Below are positions 9,694-18,095 of a stretch of DNA of 64,000 bases, one piece after another; position 1 is the stretch's first letter; each line of letters opens with the position of its first letter. The position numbers and the translations under genes were made by a program. Below the pieces are notes generated by a model. It did no database searches and was not told the DNA's origin. It worked only from the letters and a program-made list of their open reading frames with translations. This DNA comes from Nocardiopsis mwathae (GTDB lineage Bacteria; Actinomycetota; Actinomycetes; Streptosporangiales; Streptosporangiaceae): NCBI RefSeq assembly GCF_014201195.1, contig NZ_JACHDS010000001.1, positions 868,001 through 932,000 of the forward strand. The letters run 5' to 3'.

Positions 9694-9901
9694 AGCTCAC
9701 CTGTTCTGATATCTGGCCACGTGCGGTGCGGACGTTACCGTACAAAGGGGGAAATTGAGGTAACACATGGTGTGACGTGAGGGCTCTCACCCAAGATTGT
9801 CCGGATCAGGCCAAGAACGCCGATGGCTCCCAAACGAGTCGAGGCGGGGTTTCGTCGTCACTCCGGCGGCAGGGGATGCGCCCGTACCGGACAGCAGACT
9901 G
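9694..9901. other. Intergenic region upstream of cassette A
   Basis: About 210 bases with no credible gene. It holds the promoter of the cassette (minus strand). No convincing motif was recognised. Confidence 0.5.
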
Positions 9902-9934
9902 CGGTCCCCGCCGCAGGTGGTGCGGCGGGGACCG
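9902..9934 (-). terminator. Hairpin terminator for the three small overlapping genes
   Basis: A perfect 14-bp stem (9902-9915 with 9921-9934) and GGTGG loop, 12 bases after the stop of the last small gene on the minus strand. Confidence 0.8.
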
Positions 9935-9946
9935 GTCGCTGGCCGG

Positions 9947-10156
9947 TCAGCCGGTGCTGGGCTTGGCGGCCCGTGCGGGTGGGTTGTCCAGGTCGTAGAG
10001 GAATTCGTTGATGTCGGGCTGGATGATCGTGGGCGCGTGGTCGGCGCCGGGGTCGTTGGCGGTGGCGACCCACAGGTTGTCGGTGCGCCGGATCGTCCAC
10101 CGGTGTCCGTAGTGCTCGCGGAGCAGCCGCAGCAGCGGGTCTCGGCTGGTGTTCAC
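9947..10156 (-). CDS. Small hypothetical protein, third of a coupled trio
   Basis: A 69-residue hypothetical protein. The GTG start at 10156 overlaps the stop of the previous gene (GTGA), so translation is coupled. It contains the segment HYGHRWTIRRTDNLWVATA and a following Pro/Asp-rich part. This kind of small gene is common beside GntR or XRE regulators in actinobacteria. No domain recognised. Confidence 0.6.
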   Translation of the reverse strand: MNTSRDPLLRLLREHYGHRWTIRRTDNLWVATANDPGADHAPTIIQPDINEFLYDLDNPPARAAKPSTG

Positions 10157-10380
10157 CAGTGCACCTGCCCGCCGTCCAGTCGGTTGAGGATCCGGGCGGC
10201 GGCGGACCGGGAGAGCCCGCACTCACGAACGAGTGCCCTGTGGGCCTCGCCGCGCGGAGCACGCAGCCGCACGATACGGCCGCCGCGCTCGCGGATGGTG
10301 AACCGCTGAAGGAAGGGGAGGCGGGGGTCGTAGGTCACGGTGATGAACCCGTGCACGACCCGGCTGACGGGGGAGGTCAT
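10153..10380 (-). CDS. Small hypothetical DNA-binding-like protein, second of the trio
   Basis: A 75-residue basic protein. The start ATG (10380) overlaps the stop of the upstream mini-gene and its own stop overlaps the next start, so the three are an operon. The C-terminal half contains a helix-turn-helix-like pattern (RALVRECGLSRSAAARILNR). It may bind DNA as a small accessory factor. No named family recognised. Confidence 0.6.
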   Translation of the reverse strand: MTSPVSRVVHGFITVTYDPRLPFLQRFTIRERGGRIVRLRAPRGEAHRALVRECGLSRSAAARILNRLDGGQVHW

Positions 10381-10517
10381 CGCACGACCTCCAGGGCGCG
10401 CAGGGCCACCACACCGGCGAACTGCCGGAACCGGCGCTCCTCGACGGCCCGATGCCGTTCCAGAGCTGTGATGTAGGGCCGGACACGGCGGCTTCGCCGC
10501 GATGGCAGGATGGACAT
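10377..10517 (-). CDS. 46-residue Arg-rich peptide, first of the trio
   Basis: A short gene starting MSILPSRRSRRVRPYI. It is supported by GAGGAG 5-10 bases before the ATG and by the ATGA overlap with the next gene. The peptide is strongly basic and otherwise featureless. It faces the GntR gene across a 157-base promoter region, so the GntR protein probably controls this operon. Confidence 0.55.
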   Translation of the reverse strand: MSILPSRRSRRVRPYITALERHRAVEERRFRQFAGVVALRALEVVR

Positions 10518-10592
10518 GTCTCACTCCTCGCGTGAGTGGGGCCACGCCCCGGGCCTGTTGCAGTCAGGCGCCGGGGTCTTGTCATGTCAATA

Positions 10593-10618
10593 GAGGGTAA
10601 GGCAACTCCTCTACCCTC
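10593..10618. promoter_or_regulatory. Candidate operator between the GntR gene and the small-gene operon
   Basis: Inverted repeat GAGGGTA (10593-10599), 12 bases, TACCCTC (10612-10618). A TTGACA hexamer for the minus strand lies beside it (TGTCAA at 10585-10590). It is a plausible binding site for the GntR protein encoded next to it. Confidence 0.5.
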
Positions 10619-10674
10619 GTCTACCAACGTAGGGATGCGTGGACATTTGTTCGCCGTCATCTAGCGTCTGGCAC

Positions 10675-10932
10675 ATGTCCGAGGATGAGATCGACTACGA
10701 TTCGCCGACGCCGCCCTACCGCCAGATAGCGGCTGTGATCATCGACGAGATCAAGCGCGGAGAGCTGCGACCTGACCGGCCGATCCCCTCGGAAGCGACG
10801 ATGATTCAGCGCTGGGGCGTGGCACGGGACACTGCACGTCGTGCGGTCCGGTACCTCCGTGAAGAGGGATACGTCTACACCGTCCCTCAAAGGGGAACGT
10901 TCGTTTCGCCCCCGTCCGCCGACAGCGAGTAG
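10675..10932 (+). CDS. GntR-type regulator consisting only of the winged-helix domain
   Basis: An 85-residue protein that is almost entirely a GntR DNA-binding domain: PYRQIAAVIIDEIKRGEL, then LPSE-like PIPSEATMIQRWGVARDTARRAV and a wing ending YTVPQRGTFV. There is no C-terminal effector domain, as in short GntR proteins of actinomycete integrative elements and XRE-like loci. It starts with ATG and ends 10 bases before the convergent methyltransferase stop. The likely target is the divergent small-gene operon. Confidence 0.85.
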   Translation: MSEDEIDYDSPTPPYRQIAAVIIDEIKRGELRPDRPIPSEATMIQRWGVARDTARRAVRYLREEGYVYTVPQRGTFVSPPSADSE

Positions 10933-10942
10933 GAAAGGCCTT

Positions 10943-11608
10943 TCACTCGGGCAGAGTCTGAGTGACCCGCCAGAGGCGGCGTGGGAGGTCGCCTTCCTCG
11001 AACTCGTGGACCTCGTTCAGGTGCCAGCTCCCTGCCAGGGTGTCGACGAGGGTGCGGGGGAAGAAGTGGACGGCGAAGCCGCCGTGTTCGAAGATGTCGT
11101 CGCCGTGGGGGATTCCGGCGCCGTAGTGGGCGTCGCCGGTGTGGCGGACCGTGTAGACGAAGGTCCCGCCGGGGCGGAGGACGCGGGCGACTTCGGAGAC
11201 CAGGGTCGTGATCTCCTCCGTTGACAGGGCCATGCACAGCAGCATGTGCGCGAACACCGCGTCGACGCTGTCGTCCGGCAGCCCCAGCGGCTCGCGGACG
11301 TCCTGGACCAGGGTGGTGACGTGCTCGCCCAGCCCCTCGGCGGCGGCCGCCTCCGCCAGCTGCTTCAGGCCGGTCGGGCTGAAGTCGGATGCCTGGACGG
11401 TGAAACCCGAGCGGGCGAAGTGCAGCGCGTCGCGGCCGTGCCCCGCTCCGAGTTCCAGGACGTCGCGGGCGCCCGCCGACCGGAAGACCTCGGTGGCGTG
11501 CAGCGCGGGATCCGACGGCTGTTCGCCGTACATCCCCGGGTGGTCGGCGTAGGTCCGCTGCCAGTGTGAGAGCTGGGCGCCGCCGAGGTCGTCGTGAGGT
11601 GTGCTCAT
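10943..11608 (-). CDS. SAM-dependent class I methyltransferase
   Basis: A 221-residue methyltransferase. SAM motif I is VLELGAGHGRDALHFA, motif II region QASDFSPTGLKQL, and the later motifs are VDAVFAHMLLCMAL and RVLRPGGTFVYTVRHT. This resembles the tellurite resistance/TehB and UbiE-like group; the substrate is unknown. The start at 11608 gives the family-typical N-terminus. The frame stays open upstream to 12184, but that part lies over the next gene in another frame and is not protein-like. The gene stands alone and converges with the GntR gene. Confidence 0.88.
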   Translation of the reverse strand: MSTPHDDLGGAQLSHWQRTYADHPGMYGEQPSDPALHATEVFRSAGARDVLELGAGHGRDALHFARSGFTVQASDFSPTGLKQLAEAAAAEGLGEHVTTLVQDVREPLGLPDDSVDAVFAHMLLCMALSTEEITTLVSEVARVLRPGGTFVYTVRHTGDAHYGAGIPHGDDIFEHGGFAVHFFPRTLVDTLAGSWHLNEVHEFEEGDLPRRLWRVTQTLPE

Positions 11609-11688
11609 CCGTGCGTCCCGCCCCGGGCCGAAAGCCGATCGTGCGACTACGAGCATAGGGCGGGACAGGTCATCGGTGTTCGGCCGGG

Positions 11689-12279
11689 TCAGCGCCAGGC
11701 GCGCACGATCAGGGTGAGCGCCGCCGCGAACCCCGTCCCCGCCGCCGCCAGGTAGGGGCCGTAGCGGTGCCGCTGCGACCGCGCCGCCGCACCGAACGCC
11801 GTCAGGGCGAGCCCCGCGGTCACGATCCGGGTGCCCCGCGCGCGGGCGCTCGCGCACGCGAAGGGGAGGGCACCCACCCCTTCCTCCCCAGCACGCGCCG
11901 CATACACCTTGTAGGGGATTCCGGCCAGCGGCTGGTGCCGGACGGCTCGCGCGCCCTCCTCCCGAGTCTGCCGGGCGACGGTCTCGCGCATCCGGCGGGT
12001 GGTCAGCGGCTGCGGCGGCACCACGCCCTTCGACGCGAGGGCGTAGGTGACCAGCCCTCCAGCGACGCTCCCCGCCGCTGCGGCGACCGACAGCCGCGGG
12101 CCCGAGCGCGGGTCGGCCACGCACAGCCCGGCCAGCGCCACCTCCGGCAGCACCGGCCAGGACAGCGCCTCGGCGAATCCCCACGCCGCCGCCAGCGCCG
12201 TACCCTGCGGCGATCGGGCGAGCCGGGCGGCGCGGCGGCGCAGGCGGGAGTCGCGCGGCGAGGCGTCCTCAGTGGTCAT
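11689..12279 (-). CDS. Small multipass membrane protein at the end of the phospholipid operon
   Basis: A 196-residue protein with several hydrophobic segments. GFAEALSWPVLPEVALAG near residue 40 and IPYKVYAARAGEEGVG in the middle recall YqaA/DedA-type (VTT) membrane proteins, but the match is weak. The ATG at 12279 has GGAG seven bases upstream, and its start overlaps the end of the acyltransferase gene. It is the last of four overlapping genes for phospholipid synthesis, so a role in membrane lipid handling is likely. Confidence 0.75.
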   Translation of the reverse strand: MTTEDASPRDSRLRRRAARLARSPQGTALAAAWGFAEALSWPVLPEVALAGLCVADPRSGPRLSVAAAAGSVAGGLVTYALASKGVVPPQPLTTRRMRETVARQTREEGARAVRHQPLAGIPYKVYAARAGEEGVGALPFACASARARGTRIVTAGLALTAFGAAARSQRHRYGPYLAAAGTGFAAALTLIVRAWR

Positions 12280-12865
12280 GGGTGGCTCCAACCTTCGTCG
12301 TCGGCGTCTGCAGCATGGTCGCGACCTGCTCCTGGGCCGCGTGGATGTCGTGGACCGGGGTGCCGAACCGAACGGTCACCGGGGCGCGGCGCAGCCGCCC
12401 GTCGCGGGGGAGGAGCCGCCGCGTGCCGTGGATGGCCGCCGGGACCAGCGGCACCCCGGCCCGCTCGGCCAGCTGTGCCGCCCCGGACCGGAACCGTGCG
12501 AGCGCGCCGTCGCGCGAGCGCGTGCCCTCCGGGTAGACGACCACGATGTGCCCGCGCCGCAGCAGCGGCGCGGCGGCGAGCAGGTCGTCGCGTCCGCCGC
12601 CGTTGCGCCGTACGGGAAACGCCCCGGCGACCGTCCGGGCCGTCCAGGCCCGCCCCCGGTGGCCGAACCAGTAGTCGTCGGCGGCCGCGACCGCCGGTCG
12701 GCGCCGGGCCGGAAGCGCCGCGAGGAGGGCGGCGGTGTCGGCGTGCGAGGAGTGGTTGGCGACCACGACGCACGGGCCGTCCGGGCGCTCGCCCTGGACG
12801 CTGAAACCGCCCACCTGAGCGAGCGCCGCGCGCCACAGCCCGGCGCGCAGCAGAGATCCGATCAT
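12269..12865 (-). CDS. Lysophospholipid acyltransferase (PlsC type)
   Basis: A 198-residue acyltransferase. The catalytic motif HX4D is NHSSHAD, the glycerol-phosphate binding motif is YPEGTRSRDG, and a later VPLVPAAIHG follows. In this family the enzyme moves an acyl chain onto 1-acyl-glycerol-3-phosphate to give phosphatidic acid. Its ATG overlaps the stop of the CDP-diglyceride synthase gene by four bases. It is short, as in minimal actinobacterial PlsC proteins. The neighbours convert its product further, which fits one pathway. Confidence 0.9.
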   Translation of the reverse strand: MIGSLLRAGLWRAALAQVGGFSVQGERPDGPCVVVANHSSHADTAALLAALPARRRPAVAAADDYWFGHRGRAWTARTVAGAFPVRRNGGGRDDLLAAAPLLRRGHIVVVYPEGTRSRDGALARFRSGAAQLAERAGVPLVPAAIHGTRRLLPRDGRLRRAPVTVRFGTPVHDIHAAQEQVATMLQTPTTKVGATHDH

Positions 12866-13665
12866 GACAGCACCACCGCCACCGGAACAGCGAGAAGCAG
12901 GGAGTCGATGCGGTCGAGCAGCCCGCCCATGCCGGGCAGCCACCCGCCGGTGTCCTTGACGCCGGACCCGCGCTTGACCATCGATTCGAGCAGGTCGCCC
13001 AGGGGCGCGGCGACGGCGACGGCGATCACCAGGCCGGGTGTGAGCGCCCCGAACAGGGCCAGCACCGCCACCCCGGCGGCCGCGCCGCCGAGCACCCCGC
13101 CCCACCGCTTGGCCGGGGAGAGCGGCGACAGCGCCGGCCCGCCCAACAGCCGCCCGCCGCACCAGGCGCCGACGTCGGCCACCGCCACCGCCACACACAG
13201 GGCGAACGCGGCGGGGCCGAGCAGCACCAGCCCGCTCAGCGCCGCCAGCCAGGCCGTGCCGAAGAGCGCGAACGCGGTGCGGCGCGCGCCATCGTGGCCG
13301 TCACCTGTCCAGACCGGAACCAGCGCGACCGCGAGGCCGCCCAGGAGCAGGAACCGCCAGAACACGTCGGGAGCGAGCCACTCGATGAGGGGTGCCCCAG
13401 CGGCCACGACCGCGGCGACGACCGTCTCGGGAAGGCGGAGGCGCACCGTCCGGGCGTACTCGACCATGGCGACCAGGGCGATCGCCGCAACCAGGGTGGC
13501 GATGCCGGGCGTCCCGAGGTAGTGGGCGCCGACGACGACGGGAGCGATCACCGCCCACGAGCACCAGCGCCGGACCAGTTCCCGCTGGCCGGAGGCCCAC
13601 ACGGCGACCCCGCCGACGCCGAGCGCGCCCGCGATGTAGGGGGCGGCCTGCGCGGCGCCGATCAT
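12862..13665 (-). CDS. Phosphatidate cytidylyltransferase (CDP-diglyceride synthase family)
   Basis: A 267-residue protein with about seven membrane segments. It carries the CdsA signature near the C-terminus: KRGSGVKDTGGWLPGMGGLL followed by DRID. The reaction is CTP plus phosphatidate to CDP-diacylglycerol at the inner membrane. The ATG overlaps the stop of the upstream CDP-alcohol transferase-like gene (ATGA), and its own stop overlaps the acyltransferase start. It is probably a second CdsA, because housekeeping cdsA usually lies in another context in actinobacteria. Confidence 0.92.
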   Translation of the reverse strand: MIGAAQAAPYIAGALGVGGVAVWASGQRELVRRWCSWAVIAPVVVGAHYLGTPGIATLVAAIALVAMVEYARTVRLRLPETVVAAVVAAGAPLIEWLAPDVFWRFLLLGGLAVALVPVWTGDGHDGARRTAFALFGTAWLAALSGLVLLGPAAFALCVAVAVADVGAWCGGRLLGGPALSPLSPAKRWGGVLGGAAAGVAVLALFGALTPGLVIAVAVAAPLGDLLESMVKRGSGVKDTGGWLPGMGGLLDRIDSLLLAVPVAVVLS

Positions 13666-14291
13666 GGCCGCGCTCCCGCCACCGCGTAGGTGCCGGGTAC
13701 GGTCGCGCTCTCGGGTCGGCGCAGCGCCCCGGCGACCCGGGCCAGCCGCACGGCGGCCGTCACCAGCGAACCGGCGGCCAGCAGGGCGAGAACCGGGATG
13801 GCGGCGCCGGTGGCGGCGAGGAGGGCGAGCAGCGCGCACCGCTCGGTCTTTCCGACCGGGCCGCCCTGCAGGCGCGGCGCCCCGGCGGCGGCTCCGGCCA
13901 GGGACACCCACGAGGGCAGCGTCGCCGCGAGCGCCGCGCCCGCTACCGCGGCAGGTGGCGCCACGAACAGGCACCCGGCGAGCACCGCGAACTCGGCGAG
14001 CCGGTCACCCAGCTCGTTGACGACGAAGCCGAACCGCGTCGAGCGGCCGCTCTCCCGCGCGACCCCGCCGTCCAGGTTGGCGCAGGCCAACCGGGCGACG
14101 AGCAGCACCGCGACCGCAACCCCGGCGACCGGCCCCGCCGGAAGCAGCGCGACCGCCGCCCCAGCGGCGGCCGCGAACCCGACACCGGCCCACGTCAGCA
14201 ACGCGGGGGAGACCTCCCGCTCCACGAGCACCCGCCGCACCGCCGCGAGCCGCCCCGCGAACCAGGGCTTGAGGGCATACAGACCGTTCAT
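13662..14291 (-). CDS. CDP-alcohol phosphatidyltransferase-like protein with altered metal site
   Basis: A 209-residue multipass protein. The family motif DxxDGxxARx8GxxxDxxxD is recognisable but reads AxxDGxxARx8GxxxNxxxD (NLDGGVARESGRSTRFGFVV, then NELGD). Two of the four metal-binding Asp are therefore replaced by Ala and Asn. It may be inactive, use a different metal arrangement, or have a regulatory role beside CdsA. The ATG at 14291 was chosen because the segment after it (NGLYALKPWF) is where family members start; an ATG nine codons earlier is possible. First gene of the four-gene operon. Confidence 0.83.
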   Translation of the reverse strand: MNGLYALKPWFAGRLAAVRRVLVEREVSPALLTWAGVGFAAAAGAAVALLPAGPVAGVAVAVLLVARLACANLDGGVARESGRSTRFGFVVNELGDRLAEFAVLAGCLFVAPPAAVAGAALAATLPSWVSLAGAAAGAPRLQGGPVGKTERCALLALLAATGAAIPVLALLAAGSLVTAAVRLARVAGALRRPESATVPGTYAVAGARP

Positions 14292-14420
14292 GGGAACCAC
14301 GGTCCCGTGGACCTGCATGCGGCGGCATCGTCCGGCCTACCTATCCCCCTGAGTACGCGTACCTAGGCGGCCCTCCCCGCGCAACACCGCTCACGCGCAA
14401 GGCCCCGCCTGTCCGTCGAG

Positions 14421-14453
14421 CCCGGGGGCGCCGTCGCCAAGGGCGCCCCCGGG
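14421..14453 (-). terminator. Hairpin terminator after the DUF3592-type gene
   Basis: A 12-bp GC stem (14421-14432 with 14442-14453), about 66 bases after the stop at 14519. It separates that gene from the phospholipid operon. Confidence 0.7.
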
Positions 14454-14518
14454 TGTGTAGCCGATGGCGGCCGGATTGCCGTCGGGGAGGGCGCGGCGAT
14501 TCGGCGGGGCGGTGCCGC

Positions 14519-15451
14519 TCATGGCAGCAGGTTCGTCGCGATCGCCAGCCCGAGCACGATGAGCAGGATCCCGGAGCCGGTACCGAGCGCCGGAGCAACC
14601 GTGCTCGACCAGCCGGACGCGATGGTGATCGAGGTCGGATCCGACGGGTCGTAGGCCACGTCGACCTCGTCGCCCGGCTCATAGCGCGTGAGGGCCGTCG
14701 TCATCGGCGCTCTGCGGTGCACCTGGCGTCCGTCGGGCAGGTCGAACAGCACGGTGAAGGCGTTCACCCGCCCCCGTGAGGACACGGTGATGTCGCCGGG
14801 GGAAGAGGACCGCCGGGCACGCGCCGACTCCTTCCAGGAATGGGTGACGGTGGCGACAGTGTGTCCAGGCGAACGCCTCAGCGCCGCGCTCTCTCCGGCG
14901 GACCAGACGGCGGTGGTGAGAACCCGCACGCCGGCCAGCACGACGATTCCGCCGATCACCACCGATCGGGCGTCCGGGAAGGACTCGTTGACCAGGACCA
15001 GCGCCAGCATCGCGGCGGTGATCGCGACGTCGAGGCCGTGCTGGACGGCCTTTTGGGAGGCCGTCCTTCGGCGCGGTTGCGGGGCTCCGGGAATCGGACG
15101 CAGGTAGGGGTTGTGGGTGATCTCCACGTTGGATGGCCAGCGCGGATCGAAACGGACCGGGAGCCGCCACCCCACGACTGGGACGATCCCGCCGAAACCC
15201 TTCTTGAGCTCGGTGGTGTGCTCGGCGCCGGAAGGAGTCCGGAAGCGCAGGCCGAAAGGGTGTTCCAGGTGCTGGGGCGGGTCGAGTGGCGCGACCCCCA
15301 CGATGACGGCCTCCGCATGGACGCCCCGCCGATCCAGCCACTGCCGACGCAGCCAGGCGAACAGTGACTTCACCACGTTGTAGGCGACGTACACGGCGAT
15401 GGCGCCCACGAGCAGGACTGCACCGGAATCGAGATCGAACACTGCCGTCAC
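14519..15451 (-). CDS. DUF3592-like membrane protein, copy 1
   Basis: A 310-residue protein with membrane segments near the N-terminus, in the middle (around 140-185) and at the C-terminus. Between them are two beta-rich, SH3-like parts, the second with VNAFTVLFDLPDGRQVHRRA and YEPGDEVDVAYDPSDPT, typical of DUF3592 proteins. A second copy at 40746-41678 has the same arrangement and long stretches of near-identity, including NPYL(R/H)P(I/L)PGAP. The role is not known for the family. The start lies inside a conserved N-terminus with TAVFDLDSG. Confidence 0.82.
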   Translation of the reverse strand: MTAVFDLDSGAVLLVGAIAVYVAYNVVKSLFAWLRRQWLDRRGVHAEAVIVGVAPLDPPQHLEHPFGLRFRTPSGAEHTTELKKGFGGIVPVVGWRLPVRFDPRWPSNVEITHNPYLRPIPGAPQPRRRTASQKAVQHGLDVAITAAMLALVLVNESFPDARSVVIGGIVVLAGVRVLTTAVWSAGESAALRRSPGHTVATVTHSWKESARARRSSSPGDITVSSRGRVNAFTVLFDLPDGRQVHRRAPMTTALTRYEPGDEVDVAYDPSDPTSITIASGWSSTVAPALGTGSGILLIVLGLAIATNLLP

Positions 15452-15639
15452 CGGTCCTCGGGTCGGGGGGTCGCGGGCGATCGTATCGTGACTCCGAGAT
15501 GTCGGACATGCCCGCCTCGCCCAGAGCGCGGTAGCGCTCGGCCCAGCGTTCGGTGGGGGTCGGGCTGACCTGGAAGCGTTGTGTCCGGCTTGCTTTTCTG
15601 CGGTCAGCCGCCGCGGTCGCTACACCTGGATGCGCGTAC

Positions 15640-16941
15640 TCAGCTGCGATTCGGATGGCCAGGGTGGGGGTCCGGCTCGGGCAGGTGGCGCATACCGCGC
15701 AGTGGGGAGAAGTACATCGGCAGCCAGGACACCGCGATGCCGACCGCGCCGACCCACAGTGCCGTGCGCACGTCGGTGACCTCGGCCAGCGCGCCCGACG
15801 CCGCCGCTCCGAGAGCAAGCACCCCGGTGAACAGGAAGCGCATGGTGGCGTTCATCCGGCCCAGCAGCGGACCCGGTGTGACGTGCTGCCGGAAGCTCAC
15901 CTGCACCACGTTGTGTACGCCCAGCCGGTAGGCGGCCACCAGCCAGCCCCCGCACGCCGCCCACAGCAGCACTCCCTCGTCGACCAGCGGCACCAGGACG
16001 ACGAAGGGGGCGGTGACCGCGCTGGAGATCCACAGGCTGCGCCCGTGCCCCAGCACGGCGGCGACCCGTTCCGCGGTCAGAGAACCGAGCAGGATCCCCA
16101 CGCCCCCGGCCGCGAAGAACAGGCCGACGACGCCCTCGCCCATCCCCAGCTCGTTGATGACCATCACCGGCATCATGATCAGCACGAACTGGATCGAGAA
16201 GTTCATCGCCGTGGCCGAGAACGCGATGGGGCGCAGCAGCCGGTGCCCGAACACGAACCGCACCCCTTCGCGGATCTGCGGGAGCAGGCCGACCCCGGAG
16301 CGGGGTTGGGGCGCGGGCTCGCGCCTGCGGATCAGGGCGATCCACAGCGCCGACCAGAAATAGCAGACCGAATTGACCAGCACCACCAGCGGGCCGCCGA
16401 GGTACTGGACGAGGAAACCGCCGACGCCGCGGCCCCCGATACTGCCGACCGCGTCGACGCCGACCACCAGTGCGTTCGCCCGCACCAGGTCGTCGCGTCC
16501 GACGATGAACGGCAGGTAGCTCTGCGCCCCGACGTCGAAGAAGACGGTCGCCATACCGTTGAGCAGCACGCAGACGTAGAGCTGCTCGATGGTGAGGACG
16601 CCCAGCGCCCACGCCACCGGGATGGACGCCAGCACCAGGGCGCGGACCAGGTCGGCGGCGATCAGCACGGTCCGCCGGCGCATCGCGTCCACCCAGACCC
16701 CCGCCGGCAGGCCGATCAGCAGGAAGGCGGCCGTGGCGAGGGCCGCTAAGAGCCCCACCTGCCCGGGGGACGCGTCGAGTTGGGAGAGCGCGAGGAGCGG
16801 AATCGCCAGGTGGCCGACCTCGGTGCCGACCATGCTGGCGGCCTTGCCGGTGAACAGCCTGCGGAAGTCCTTTTCGGCGAGAAGGGAGAACAGCGACCGT
16901 GTAGGGCGTGTCCCTGTAGGGGGCGTCGGGGTCGTAGGCAT
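15640..16941 (-). CDS. MFS transporter (putative drug exporter)
   Basis: A 433-residue protein with about 12 hydrophobic segments and the loop motif GLPAGVWVDAMRRRTVLIAAD after TM2. It is like the MFS 'enterobactin exporter EntS/macrolide' group. The start at 16941 has GGTGGGG upstream. It is divergent from an ArsR-type regulator with about 70 bases between starts, the usual layout for a regulated exporter. The substrate is unknown. Confidence 0.88.
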   Translation of the reverse strand: MPTTPTPPTGTRPTRSLFSLLAEKDFRRLFTGKAASMVGTEVGHLAIPLLALSQLDASPGQVGLLAALATAAFLLIGLPAGVWVDAMRRRTVLIAADLVRALVLASIPVAWALGVLTIEQLYVCVLLNGMATVFFDVGAQSYLPFIVGRDDLVRANALVVGVDAVGSIGGRGVGGFLVQYLGGPLVVLVNSVCYFWSALWIALIRRREPAPQPRSGVGLLPQIREGVRFVFGHRLLRPIAFSATAMNFSIQFVLIMMPVMVINELGMGEGVVGLFFAAGGVGILLGSLTAERVAAVLGHGRSLWISSAVTAPFVVLVPLVDEGVLLWAACGGWLVAAYRLGVHNVVQVSFRQHVTPGPLLGRMNATMRFLFTGVLALGAAASGALAEVTDVRTALWVGAVGIAVSWLPMYFSPLRGMRHLPEPDPHPGHPNRS

Positions 16942-17010
16942 GGCCCCACCGTGGAGCCGCGACGAGAGAAAGGCGATAAATTCAGCCGGAACTAAATCAT
17001 GGGGGCGGAG

Positions 17011-18042
17011 ATGCTCGAACTTTCCTTCTCCGCGGCGGACGTCGCCCGCCTGCGTTTCGCGTTCTCCCCGCTGTGGGAGATCGTGGCCAGTATCAGGGTG
17101 CTGAAGCGGGAGGAGGAGCACGCCATCCACCGGCCGTGGGCAGCGCGGGCGAAGGCGGGCCTGAAAGCGGCCGGGGTCGAATTCCCGCTGCTCTCCGCGC
17201 TGGTTCCGGCGTCCCCACAGGTGATCCCGGGTTTCGTCTGCCCGCCGCCGAGGGCGGCGGCGCCCGAGCTGTCCGTCGAGCTCGCTGCCCTCCGCGCACA
17301 GCCGCCCGACCAGGTCAGGCGAACCCTGGACGAGCTGCCCGAGCTGTCCGGACCGCACCTGCGGGAACTGTACGAAGACCCGGGAACCGGTCTGTCGCGG
17401 CTGGCCGGGGAAATGCAGCGCTACTGGGACGCGGCACTCGCCCCGTACTGGCCCCGGATGCTTGAGCTGCTGGAGGGCGATGTGCTGCACCGCTCCCGCA
17501 GACTCGCCGAGGGAGGGGTCGCCGCGCTGTTCGGGGACCTCGACGACTCACTGGCGTGGAAGGACGAGACCCTGCGCGCCGTCACCGGCCACACCCCGGC
17601 CCTGCAGTCGCTGGACGGGCGGGGGCTGCTGCTCTCACCCTCGGTGTTCGCGTGGCCGCGGACGTACCACATCGTGGACCGGGACTTCCTCCCCACGCTG
17701 CGCTACCCGCCGCGCGGGGTCGGCACCCTGTGGGAACGGCGGCCCCTGAGCGCGCCGCGGCACCTGGTGCCCGTCATCGGCCGCACCCGCGCGCTGATCC
17801 TGGCGGAGTTGCGCGCACCGATGTCCGGCTCGGCCCTCGCCGACCGGACCGGGCTCACCACCGGGGCGATCTCCCAACACCTGTCGGCCCTGCGCGGGGC
17901 CGGGCTGACCCGGGCCCACCGCCACGGCCGCTTCGTCCTGCACACCCGGACCCGCCTGGGGGAGGCCCTCCTCAACGAGCCGCCCCAGCTGGGAGAGAGC
18001 GGCCCAGCGGAATCGGCGGGGGGATCCGACGGCGATCCCTAG
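17011..18042 (+). CDS. ArsR-family regulator with DUF5937-type N-terminal domain
   Basis: 343 residues. The N-terminal 250 residues begin LELSFSAADVARLRFAFSP, typical of the DUF5937 regulators. The C-terminal part is an ArsR winged helix with RTRALILAELRAPMSGSALA, TTGAISQHLSALRGAGLTRA and HRHGRFVLHTRT. The start at 17011 was preferred because family members begin MLELSF and GGGGG lies five bases upstream; an in-frame ATG at 16999 would add four residues. It presumably controls the divergent MFS gene through the short shared region 16942-17010. Confidence 0.85.
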   Translation: MLELSFSAADVARLRFAFSPLWEIVASIRVLKREEEHAIHRPWAARAKAGLKAAGVEFPLLSALVPASPQVIPGFVCPPPRAAAPELSVELAALRAQPPDQVRRTLDELPELSGPHLRELYEDPGTGLSRLAGEMQRYWDAALAPYWPRMLELLEGDVLHRSRRLAEGGVAALFGDLDDSLAWKDETLRAVTGHTPALQSLDGRGLLLSPSVFAWPRTYHIVDRDFLPTLRYPPRGVGTLWERRPLSAPRHLVPVIGRTRALILAELRAPMSGSALADRTGLTTGAISQHLSALRGAGLTRAHRHGRFVLHTRTRLGEALLNEPPQLGESGPAESAGGSDGDP

Positions 18043-18095
18043 CCCCTGCGTTCACGGTCGGAGCTCCTGCCACCTGATCGGGGGCCGCATACTCG

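Noticed and set aside
16942-17010. ArsR operator in the MFS/regulator intergenic region
   Set aside because: AAATTCAGCCGGAACTAAAT looks palindromic at first but its arms do not pair.
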